From the NCBI GenBank assembly GCA_039707655.1, contig CM077665.1:288800205-288864204 (forward strand): a stretch of DNA of 64,000 nucleotides, read 5' to 3'. The position numbers and the translations under genes are program-made. Below the pieces are notes generated by a model that saw only the letters and a program-made list of their open reading frames with translations, searched no databases and had not been told where the DNA came from. Positions 52,909 to 63,150 of the stretch are shown here, piece by piece. The stretch comes from Elymus sibiricus (Eukaryota; Streptophyta; Magnoliopsida; Poales; Poaceae). Every line of letters starts with the position of its first letter. The first letter of the stretch is position 1.

Positions 52909-54998
52909 ATGAAAAATCTAAAAGATAATCGAACTAAGATCGTCCCCTCTCGCACGAGAGGAGGTAAGGAACTGCCATCTAGCTCTGCTTTTGATTCACC
53001 TACTGGTTTCAATCAGCTTGTTACACCACCGCCTGTTGATCGTCCTGATATGCCACATGAACCTGATGATGCTACCTCTGAAAATAATGATGATACTATT
53101 GCTACACATTTTGAAACTGAAACTGTGCCACTGAATGAATTACTTGATGCTCATATTGCTAGAGGTAGGGAACTTGAAAATGCCAAAACCGATGAGGACT
53201 TTGAATCACCTGTTACACCTCGTTCTCCTAATAGATATGAATTCCTCATGTACCTGAAGGTTATGTCATGGATAAGGAAATAGCTAGTGATTTCTTTGCT
53301 TGTGAAAATAAAGATGACTTGAAGAAATTACTATGCAAACTGAAAGAAAAATCTATAATGGAGAAAATGAAATTTGATCCTAAATTTACTACTTCTCCTA
53401 TATTTGTCACTGATAAGGATTATGAGCTCTCTATTGACCCTCAGTTAATTCCTATAGTGGAATCTCATCCTTTCCATGGTTATGAAAATGAAAATGTTGT
53501 CGAACACCTTATGAAACTGAATGATATTGCTGCTCTGTTTACCAATGATGAAAAGATACGCTACTATTATATCCTTAAGCTTTTTCCTTTCTCGCTCAAA
53601 GGCGAGGCTAAGGAATGGTTTCTTTCTCTTGCTCCTGGGTATATGCATAGTCCCCAGGATATGCTCCATTATTTTTTTGCAAAATATTTTCCTGCTCATA
53701 AGAAACAAGCTGCCTTACAGGAAATATTTAACTTTGTGCAAATTGAAAAAGAGAATCTCCCTCTAGCTTGGGGGGAGGCTTCTCCGGTTACTTAGAGCTT
53801 TGCCTGATTGTCCTGTTAAGAAAAATGAAATTCTCGATATCTTTTATAATGGACTACCCGATGCTTCTAGGTGTTGGTTGTGTTTTCAGGGAAAGAATTG
53901 TCAGTCAAGGTGAAGAATTATTGAATAACATATTGCAAAATGCCGATGATTGGACACTTCCTGAACCACCTCCAGAACCTATTCAAAAGAAGAGAGGTAT
54001 TCTATTCCTCAACCCTGAATATATGCAAGAAGCAAAAAGATCTATGAAGTAGAAAGGTATTAAAATGGAGGATATCTAGAAACTACCACCTATTGAAGAA
54101 ATACATGGACTTGGTAACCCGACACAGGTAGTAGTGGTAAACTCTCTCCGGTCCTTTGGTGAAAATGATATACCTTACACTAAGTCTCCTGATAAATGCA
54201 TGGATGAAAATGATAATTATGTTGTCAAGCAAGAACATTTTAATAACTATGTTAAAGATCAATTGAGACGTAATGACATGATGATAGACCGCTTAAGTGA
54301 ATTGATGTTTAGAATTGCTAATGATGTAAAAGGTCTAGGTAAACAGGATTCTATGGTTCATACCCAGCTAGACCAAGTTGCTAAGTCACAAAATGATTTG
54401 CTTGCTAAAATATATAATAATATGAACGATCTTGTTGTTAGAGTAATGACTAGGGGAGGTCGTATGACCCAAGAACCTCTCTACCCAGAGGGTCATCCTA
54501 AAAGAATAGAAACAGATTCCCAAAGAATTAATGTTGATGCACCTAGTTCCTCGAATAATAAAAAGAAGAAGAAAAAGGATAGGAACTTGCATGCTCCTAG
54601 TGAACGTGTTATAGAAACACCCACTGAGAAACATAATGATGTTTCTATTTCTGATGCTGAGACACAATCTGGTAGTGAACATGCACCTCGTGATAATGAA
54701 AAGGAAGATGAAAGTCATACAGTGCATGTTGATGCTCCACCAGATCGTAATTAGGAACATGATAATGATGTAGAAATAGAACCTGCGAAGGATCTTGATA
54801 ACCCACCTCCTAATAATAAACGTTATGATAAGAGAGACTTTGTTGCTAGAAAACATGGAAGGGAAAGAGATCCATGGGTTCAAAAACCCATGCCATTCCA
54901 TCGTAAGCCTTCTAAAAGTAGAGACGATGAAGATTTTGAGCGCTTTGCTGAAATGATTAGACCAGTCTTTTTGCGTACTCGTTTAACTGATATTAAAA
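52909..54998 (+). pseudogene. gag: E6 gag, at least three frame breaks
   Basis: It starts at ATG 52909 (MKNLKDNRTKIVPSRTRGGK). A frameshift near 53275 leads to the part ending in the capsid-like core: LKLFPFSLKGEAKEWFLSLA and HYFFAKYFPAHKKQ (about 53570-53710). A further shift near 53775, and stops near 54050 and 54078, precede the C-terminal region: QHFNNYVKDQL-like helices, a Lys-rich run (SSSNNKKKKKKDRN at about 54550) and an acidic spacer. There is no CCHC knuckle. Domain order agrees with Athila gag but it cannot be translated as one protein. Confidence 0.82.
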
Positions 54999-55645
54999 AT
55001 GCCTCTATATGCTAAGTATATGAAGGATATTATTACCAACAAAAGAAAGATACCCGAAACTGAAATTGCTACTATGCTTGCCAATTATTCTTTTGATGGA
55101 GGAATACCTAAGAAGCTAGGAGGTCCTGACATACCCACAATATCTTGCTCTATTAAAAGAAATTATGTTAAAACTGCTTTATGTGATTTAGGAGCCGGTG
55201 TTAGTGTTATGCCTTTCTCCCTTTAAAAAAGATTGATTTGAGTAAGCTTACACCTACTGAGATAACTTTGCAAATGGCTGATAAATCCACCGCTTTACCT
55301 ATTGGAATTTGCGAGGATGTGCCTGTTGTGGTTGCAAATGTTACTATCTTAACAGACTTTGTTATTCTTGGTATGCCCAAGGACGACAATATGTCGATCA
55401 TCCTTGGTAGACCATTCTTAAATATTGCACCGGCTGTTATTGCTTGCAATACAAGCAAGGTTACCTTTCACGTCAATGGCAAGCAACATACCGTGCATTT
55501 TCTGAAGAAGCAAACTTTGGTTAATAATATTAATGTCATTGAGCCTACTCCCACGGTTATCATTGGAAGTTCTGCAATTCCTCTACCTATTGTCAAGAAG
55601 AAATATTATAATCTTATTGTTGGGCAGATGCAAATCCCCACTTAG
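54999..55645 (+). pseudogene. E6 aspartic protease, one frameshift
   Basis: First part (to 55226): KLGGPDIPTISCSIKRNYVK then TALCDLGAGVSVMPFSL, with the catalytic Asp in CDLGAG. A frameshift near 55225 moves to the second part: LSKLTPTEITLQMADKSTAL, DFVILGMPKDDNMSIILGRP and FLNIAPAVIAC. The same domain in E2a reads CDVGASVSVIP and IIFGRPFLN. The frame ends with TAG at 55643-55645, where RT would be expected to begin. Confidence 0.85.
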
Positions 55646-56381
55646 TGATATACGAAAATTCTTAAGTTGCATGTTAACCGGAAATGGTTCTTAATAAGAC
55701 TTGATCAACCTTATTAATGAATCCTTTTCGGAAGGCATGTGCTTGGTGAATTTAGTATCCACATCTCTCTGTATCAAAAGTTTATGCTCTGTTATTTTCA
55801 GTTTATATAAAATATGATAGCATGATTTTTTGTTTTTCTATATTTCTCGTGCATAGAAAAATGCGAGAAATTAAAAAGTCACAGATTGCCACCAAATTTT
55901 AACATGAATTTTTCTGGAATAAAAAAATTGGCATAAAAATAATAGCAGGGGACTGCACCTGTGCGGCAGAAGCCAGCAGGGTGCCCCCTGGGCAGCGCCC
56001 TGAAGGCTTGTGGGGCCCATAGGGGCCCCCTGCCTTATCCCTTCGTCCCACTCTTCCTCCTACCTCCAGCAAAAATTTCCTATCCATCTCTCTCCCGTGT
56101 TCTTCACCCAAAAAGTGAAAAATTCGATCTCTTTGCTCGGAACTCCATTTCCGAAACTGTTTTGAGGAATTGTTCCTTGGTATGCGACTCCTCCACTCCT
56201 CCAATTAGTTTTTGTTTTAGTGGTTTATATTTTGCATAATGTGCTGCACTTGGTGGCTACAGAAAATGAGCTTGCATGTTGAATTCTTTGAGTTCCAAGT
56301 AGTATGAATGCTTTATATGGCCTCTAGGCATCCATATGAGTAGTTGCTATCAATCTTGCAAAGTTTTATTGACATGAATTT
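55646..56381 (+). other. E6 leader of the ORF3 module
   Basis: Non-coding. AT-rich to 55960, then a GC-rich block at 55965-56035 (AGGGTGCCCCCTGGGCAGCG, then GGCTTGTGGGGCCC) of the same kind as the hairpin region in the E6 and E2a LTRs, then a pyrimidine-rich stretch (56035-56110) like a 5' leader. There is no TATA box I would trust. Confidence 0.6.
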
Positions 56382-57434
56382 GTGGCTCAAAAATTTCAGA
56401 AATTTCTGCTTAGGAAGATGCGTTTCTTTAGGAGGATCTCCTCAAGGAGACTCACCTCGGGTGAGTCATCCAGTGGGAACTCAATACGACAAGCTTTCAT
56501 CGAACCTCGAGACAACCAGATAGTTATGGCTGACGCCAAATCAAGTCGATGGCCAGGTGAAGATTTCATGATAAATGCAGGCATTAAGGATGAATTTGAC
56601 CGATTCATTGATAATACCGGCCTCACTGATTTCCTCGCAGATAAGTGTGTCCAACGCTATGACCTTACCCGTACATTTACGCAAGGATTTCGTTATCAAT
56701 CGCATACTTCCAGAGTGTTATTTAAACTTTATGATAAATCCTTTAGCATGACTCTAGAAGATTTCTCTATCGCTTGCAAACTTCCACTTTGGGGTTCGAC
56801 CGAGAAACCTTCAAAAACTGATTATAATATGTTTCTCGAGAGTCTATGCATTGGAGAAGATAGAGGCGTAACACAGGCAAGAATTAAGAGCATATAGTTT
56901 CCCTCTATTCATTACTTTCCACTGTTTAATGGGAAATGCGTAGTAGGAAAACAAGATTGTAGTGCTTTATGTGCCCCTGATTTAAGCTTTCACACTGTTG
57001 TAACTAGCGAACAACACTATAACCTTGGTGCACTTATTGCCCGAAGTCTGAATTCTAATTCTAGCAATGGTGATTTGTATGGAGGGATTTATGCCTCCCG
57101 CGTAGCTGCAAAGCTGGGAGTGTCGCCTCAACCTAATGATCCTATCCTGCCTGAAAGATATTTAGATTTTGACACTATGCGTTATCATGAGTTTATTGTA
57201 AACCGCGCCAGGGGCTATGAGTATAATTTAATATTTGAGAAATATATGCCTATGCCTGTCACTTTGCCTGCACCTGCCTTCTTTGATTTCCAGGCTCGAC
57301 AGCGTTATTATGTTCTTGAGGAGGAGGTGCGGGAATACAAAGCTGCAATGGAGGCTAGTCACTTAGCGGAGGAGGTGGCCAAGAACACCTCCACAAGTTA
57401 TCATTTTAACCATTTTCCAGACTACCAGTGGTGA
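56382..57434 (+). pseudogene. E6 third ORF (Athila ORF-like), one in-frame TAG
   Basis: A frame of 350 codons with a single TAG at 56895-56897. The first half has a basic Ser/Arg-rich N-terminus (MRFFRRISSRRLTSGESSSG), then FDRFIDNTGLTDFLADKCVQ, TFTQGFRYQSHTSRVLFKLY and SMTLEDFSIACKLPLWGSTE. The second half continues FPSIHYFPLFNGKCVVGKQD, YNLGALIARSLNSNSSNGDL, YGGIYASRVAAKLGVSPQPN and a coiled-coil-like end (YVLEEEVREYKAAMEASHLA). The pattern of helical blocks resembles the ATHILA ORF-1 / plant-mobile-domain type proteins (PF03078-like); I am not certain. There is no signal peptide or transmembrane helix, so I do not call it an envelope protein. The element spends more intact sequence on this ORF than on gag. 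Confidence 0.7.
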
Positions 57435-59225
57435 TCACCAAGTTAGGTAAATGCCTAAGCTTGGGGGAGTACGTATTTCTCACCGACATTACATTAATTC
57501 ATGTTCACACACTTCATATAAATTGTATGTGTTCATCCTCTTTCATTGTATATCAATATTAGTTTTATTTTTCTACTTTCTTCTTGTGTGTTTGAATAAC
57601 TTTGGAAACCCCAAAAATATTTCTTGCTTCTTTTTTGTTTTCTTTTCCCGTTTTAATTGTCTTAGTAATAAAAAGGAAACCCAAAAAGATTTCCTTTGCA
57701 TGTTGGGAGCTTTCCTGTGTAAATAATTTTTCTCGTTCTTGTTTTACCTTAGTTTATTTGCTTTGTTGAGAAAAATAAAAACTCCAAAAATATATCAGTG
57801 TGTTTCTCTGAATTTCTTTTCTTTTGTTGAGTCTTTGAAAGGAGAAGACCATGATGAAAATGTTGAGTGGATCTTATATGCTTTATGGTTGATCTAACAG
57901 AGAGTCAATATTACCTTGTCTTTTCCTTTGTCCAAAACTGCCCTCCAGATTCCAGCTTAGTCCACGGTATTCTTGCACTATTATTATTATCACATCATTT
58001 GGTCATGCAAGTGAAAGGCAATAATGAGGATATTTGACGAAGTGGTCGTGGCAAGGGATGCTGGTATGAACTCTTCTTGTTTTAGGTTTTTGTAAATATG
58101 TTTAGCTCATTCGATCTCGATTCAGTATATTATGAGTGAACATGTTCATGATGATAATTAGAAATTATAGCTTCTCATGCCATGCTTAAACAACTAGTAG
58201 TGAATAATGATTTATCTTATGGATCAACATGCATTAAAATGGTTATGATGTGGTATGGTAGTATGTTATTTCCCTCTGAGAAATTCAAGCGGCTTGACTT
58301 GGCCCATGTGCAAACATGTAGTTGATTCAAAACCAATGTAGTCTTCATGATGTTTAAATTTAGAGTCTTCATATCCTACTCATGCTATGTCCAATGTTAT
58401 TTACTCGCAATGCATACCCATGACCATATTCGCACTCAAGCTGGTGACTTCCCAACCTATTGCTAGCATTCACCTGTAATAAGCGGGAATGCTACTTGTA
58501 CATCCAAAACCTTTAAACCAAGTTATTCCACATGAGTCCACCATACCCACCTATATGCGGTATTACCCTGCATTCCAAATAAATTTGCATGTGCCACCTC
58601 TAAACATTCAAATAAACTTCCATTTTGTGCACGCATCTCGCCCATGGAGCGACGGAGCGGTCAATATTTTCCATTCTTAATGAGTTATTCTCAAGACGGT
58701 CATTTATTCGCTGTCATTGCACGAGAGAGGCCGGTAAATTGGATGCCCGGTCCTGCATAATCAAAAACTAATTAAATAAAACTCCTTGGGACAGTTGATA
58801 AGTTGGCAGGCATCTGGGGATTCGGCCAGCCATGGTTTGTGTATGGATGGTGGATAGGAGTAAACTTTACTATTCTGTTTGGGAACCGCCGATAATGAGT
58901 TTAGCATGGAATATATTGAAAACCTTCTTTGTAACGTTGACAAGAAAAGTGCACAACTCAAAAACTACATTCCGATCCTGTTTTAAAACATGAGCTCTGG
59001 CACCTCTGCAAATTAATGCGTCCCTCTGCGAAGGGCCTATCTAATTACTTTCATATTGAGTCATAATCCTCTTACTAAAAGCACCAGAACAGAGACCACT
59101 ATTGTCATTTTTATGCATTGAGTCTAGTTAATGTTGGATATGAGCATGACTTCATCCTTTCTATTCTGAATTATAATGTTTTGTCTCTGCATTTATTTTG
59201 CGGTCTCAGAAAGGGCTAGCAAAAT
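57435..59225 (+). other. E6 3' non-coding region
   Basis: It begins with a PPT-like tract, AAGCTTGGGGGAGT at 57461-57474, 26 bp after ORF3. AT-rich DNA without coding follows. At 59013-59032 it carries CCCTCTGCGAAGGGCCTATC, exactly shared with E2a (minus strand, 17673-17654). It is interrupted by E7 at 59226. Confidence 0.65.
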
Positions 59226-60239
59226 TGTTGGAAATATGCCGTAGAGGCAATAATAAATAAGTTATTATCATATTTCCTTGTTCATGATAATCGTTTATTA
59301 TCCATGCTATAATTGTATTGATTGGAAACTCAGATACATGTGTGGATACATAGACAACACCATGTCCCTAGTGATCCTCTACTAGACTAGCTCGTTGATC
59401 AAAGATGGTTAAGGTTTCCTAACCATAGACATGAGTTGTCATTTGATAACGGGATCACATCATTAGGAGAATGATGTGATGGACAAGACCCAACCGTAAG
59501 CATAGCATTTGATCGTGTTAGTTTATTGCTACTCCTTTATCCATGTCAAGTATCTGTTCCTACGACCATGAGATCATGCAACTCCCTGACACCGGAGGAA
59601 TGCCTTGTGTGTATCAAACGTCACAACATAGATGGGTGTTCATAAAGATGCTCTACAGGTATCTCTGAGGGTGTTTGTTGGGTTGGCATGGATCGAGATT
59701 GGGATTTGTCACCCCGTATGACGGAGAGGTATCTCTGGGCCCACTCGGTAATACAACATCACAAGAAGCTTGCAAGCAATGTGACTAAGGAGTTAGTCAT
59801 GTGACCTTGTATTACGGAACGAGTAAAGAGACCGACGATCGAATCTCGGGCAAGTAGCATATTGCTGGACAAAGGGAACTGAATACGAGATTGACTGAAT
59901 CCTTGACATCGTGGTTCGAACGGTAATGATCTTCGTGGAATATGTAGGAACCAATATGGACATCTAGGTCCCGCTATTGGTTATTGACTGGCGAGGTGTC
60001 TCGGACATATCCACATGATTCTTGAACCCGTAGGGTCCGCATGCTTAACGTTCGGTGAAGCTAGAGTAGTATTGGGATATTCACGTTGGTGACCGAATGT
60101 TGTTCGGAGTCCCGGATGAGATAACGGATGTCACAAGGAGCTCTAGAATGGTCCGGAGGTAAAGATTTATATATGGGAAGTTATATTTTGGCTACCGGAA
60201 AAGTTTCTGGTTTTACCGGTATGGTACCGGGAAGCATCC

Positions 60240-60304
60240 GGAAGGTTCCGAAAGGTTCTAGAAGGTACTGGAGAGTTCCGTCAGGTTATATAAGGTTCTA
60301 GAGT
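60240..60304 (+). promoter_or_regulatory. Heat-shock-element-like array in E7 U3
   Basis: Thirteen successive 5-bp modules alternate nGAAn and nTTCn in strict phase. Modules 1, 2, 4, 5, 8 and 12 are perfect (for example GGAAG GTTCC at 60240 and GTTCT AGAAG at 60255). Modules 3, 6, 7, 10, 11 and 13 have one mismatch in the core triplet, and module 9 has two. The array lies about 220-285 bp before the TATA box. Heat-shock factors bind alternating nGAAn units. No activity is shown by sequence alone. Confidence 0.6.
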
Positions 60305-60525
60305 CCAGAAGGGTCCCTCCAGCACCTTGGGCATTCATGGTCTGTAGGGGGGCGTCCTAGCCTTATTGGGCAGGCGCACCAGCCCCCTAAGGCCCATCTT
60401 CCTAGGGAAAGGAAAACTCTAAGGGGAGGGCCCTCCACTTGGCTTGGAGGGCACTCCTCCTTCTTTGACAACCTCCCCTCCTTGGAGGAGGGTCTAGGGT
60501 TGCACCCAGAGCCCTCCAACACCCC

Positions 60526-60533
60526 TATATATA
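60526..60533 (+). promoter_or_regulatory. E7 LTR TATA box
   Basis: TATATATA in CACCCCTATATATAGTGGGG, the conserved promoter position of BARE1-type LTRs; transcription would start about 30 bp downstream. Confidence 0.75.
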
Positions 60534-60977
60534 GTGGGGAGGAGGCACAAGGGCTTGACACAACAATTCCCACGCCCAGCGGCCTCCCCTCTCTCCCATT
60601 CTTCCTCGTTCGCAGTTCCGGAGGCGCTTGGCGAAGCCCTACTGGGATTGCTCCATCACCATCTCCTCCACGCCGTCATGCTGGTTCAGATCCCATCTAC
60701 TTCTCCTTCCTCTCTTGCTGGATCAAGAAGGAGGAGACGTCATCGAGCCGCACGTGTGCTGAACGCGGAGGTGTCGTCCGTTTCAGCGCTAGATCAGATC
60801 AGATCACGATTGGATCGTGAAGAGTATGACTACATCAACCACGTTATATACGCTTCTGCTTAGCGATGTACAAGGGTATTTAGATACACTCCCCCTCTCA
60901 TAGCTATGCATCTCCATGGATAGATCTTGGGTGTTCGTTGGAAAAAAAATTGTTTCCCATGCAACATTCCCCAACAC

Positions 60978-60990
60978 TGGCATCATGAGC
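60978..60990 (+). other. E7 primer-binding site
   Basis: TGGCATCATGAGC, one base after the LTR; close to the TGGTATCAGAGC site complementary to initiator-Met tRNA. Confidence 0.85.
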
Positions 60991-62250
60991 TAGGTCTATG
61001 CATAGATGATATGCACGAGTAGGACACAAAAGAGTTTGTGGGTGTTGATGTTCAGATTGCTTACTTACTTAGTCTTATCTTGATTTGGCGGTATTGTGGC
61101 ATGAAGTGGCCTGGACCAACCTTACTCGTCCACGTACAAGTGACCGGTTCCATCAACTGACATGCAACTTGTTGCATAAAGATGGCTGGCGGGTGTCTGT
61201 CTCTCCCACTTTAGTTGAATCGGATTCGACAAAGGCGGTCCTGGTAGAAGGTTAAATAGCAACTTGAATATCACTGTTGTGGCTTTGCGTAGGTAAGAAT
61301 GGTTCTTACTAGTTGCCCATAGCAGCCACGTAAAACTTGCAACAACAAAGTAGAGGACGTCTAACTTGTTTTTGCAGGGCATGTTGTGATGTGATATGGC
61401 CAAAGACATGATGTGATATTTGTGATGTATGAGATGATCATGTTTTTGTATAGATTATCACGACTTGCATGTCGATGAGTACGGCAACTGGCAGGAGCCA
61501 TAGGGTTGTCTTTAATTATTTTCGCCATTTTTGCTTTACTTGATCGCTATGAGTTAGCAATAGTTGTAGAAGCAATAGTTGGCACGACAACCACATGACG
61601 ACACGATGATGGAGATCATGGTGTCATGCTGGTGACGATGGAGATCATGCTGGTGCTTTGGAGATGGAGATCAAAAGCACAAGATGATCATGGCCATATC
61701 ATGTCAGTTATATGATTTGCATGTGATGTTTATCCTTTATGCATCTTATTTTGCTTAGGACGACGGTAGCATTATAAGATGATCCCTCGCTAAAATTTCA
61801 GGATAAATTGTGTTCTCCCCGAGTATGCACCGTTGCGAAGGATCATCATTTCGAAGCACCTCATGATGATTGGGTGTGATAGACTCTAAGTTCGCATACA
61901 ACGGGTGTAAGCCAGATTTACACACGTGGAATACTTGTGTTAACCTTGACGAGCCTAGCATGTACAGACATGGCCTCGGAACACAGGAGACCGTAACGTC
62001 GAACATGAGTCATATAGTAGATATGATCAACATGGAGATGTTCACCATTGAAGACACCTAATCTCACGTGATGATCGGACTTGGGTTGGTGGATTTGGCT
62101 CATGTCACACTTAGACAACCTGAGGGATGTTGATTTGAGTGGGAGTTCTTTAGTAATATGATTAGTTGAACTCATTATCATGAACATAGTCAAAATGTCT
62201 TTGCAAATTATGTTGTAGATCAATAGCTCGCGCTGTAGCTCCCAGTATTT
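60991..62250 (+). other. E7 untranslated leader
   Basis: About 1.26 kb without a supported coding frame, in line with the long leader of BARE1-type elements. ATG-rich short repeats such as GGAGATCATG occur at 61610-61680. Confidence 0.65.
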
Positions 62251-63150
62251 TGATACGTTCCTAGAGAAAACTAAGTTGAGAGTTGATAGTAGCAATTATG
62301 CGGACTGGGTCCGTGATCTCAGGATTGTCCTCATTGCTGCACAGAAGGCTTATGCCTCGATGCACCGCTCGGTGCACCACCCCCTCAAGCATCATCTGTG
62401 GATGTTGTGAACGTCTGGCAGACACATTCTGATGACTACTTGATAGTTTAGTGCGCCATGCTTTACGGCTTAGAACTGGGGCTCCAAAGACGTTTTGAAC
62501 ACCATCGATCATATGAGATGTTCCAAGAGCTGAAATTGGTATTCCAGGCTCGTGCCCGTGTTGAGAGGTATGAGACCTCTGACATGTTATTTGCTTACAA
62601 GATGGAGGAGAATAGCTTAGTCAGTGAGCATGTGCTCAGAATGTCTGGGTGCTACAATCGCTTGAATCAAGTGGGAGTTCATCTTCCAGATAAGATAGTG
62701 ATTGACAAAGTTCTCCAAGTCAGTGCCACCAAGCTACAAGACCTTCGTGATAAACTATAACATGCAAAGGATAGAGAAGATGATCCCTGAGCTATTCGCG
62801 ATGTTTTACGACGCGAATATAGAAATCAAGAAGGAGCATCAAGTGTTGATGGTAAGACCACTAGTTTCAAGAAGGGCAAGGGCAAGAATGGAAACTTCAA
62901 GAATGGCAACAGTTGCCGCTCCAGTGAAGAAACCCAAGGTTGAACCCAAACCCGAGACTAAGTGCTTCTATTGTAAGGGGAACGGTCATTGGTAGCGGAA
63001 CTACCCCAAATACTTGGTAGATAGGAAGGATGGCAATGTCAACAAAAGTATATTTGATATACGTGTTATTGATGTGTACCTTACTAGTACTCCTAGTAGC
63101 ACATGGGTATTAGATATCGGTTTAGTTGCTAATATTGGTAACTCGAAATA
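62251..63150 (+). pseudogene. gag: E7 gag and protease remnant
   Basis: Starts within FLEKTKLRVDSSNYADWVRD, the BARE-type gag N-terminus, with frame breaks near 62410 and 62700. It continues through FQARARVERYETSDMLFAYK and VPPSYKTFVINYNMQRIEKM to a basic region and the nucleocapsid knuckle CFYCKGNGHW (about 62965), where the last Cys is lost next to a TAG. The protease site follows at about 63095: STWVLDIGLVANIGNS, with D-I-G in place of the D-T-G/S active-site triplet. Not functional. Confidence 0.8.

Larger units (their letters stand above)
51442..59225 (+). mobile_element. E6: Athila-lineage derivative lacking RT and integrase
   Basis: Plus-strand element: 5' LTR 51442-52832, Athila-type PBS, gag, protease, then directly an ORF3 module and a long 3' non-coding region. 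No RT, RNase H or integrase is present between the protease end (55645) and ORF3 (56382). E7 is inserted at 59226; the 3' LTR should follow E7 outside the window. Related to E2a by PBS, LTR hairpin, PPT-like tract and a shared 20-base 3' motif, but the LTR is a different family. Confidence 0.85.
59226..60976 (+). repeat. E7 5' LTR
   Basis: 1751 bp, TGTTGGAAATATGCC to CATTCCCCAACA. TATATATA at 60526-60533. U3 contains a 5-bp-phased GAA/TTC array at 60240-60304. Confidence 0.93.

Noticed and set aside
56382..57434. Envelope-like protein in E6
   Set aside because: No signal peptide, transmembrane helix or furin-like site; the pattern is closer to ATHILA ORF-1 type proteins, so I do not call it env.
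60482..60863. Plus-strand open frames of about 110 codons in the E7 LTR
   Set aside because: They lie over the TATA box and R region of a known LTR type and have no conserved protein pattern.
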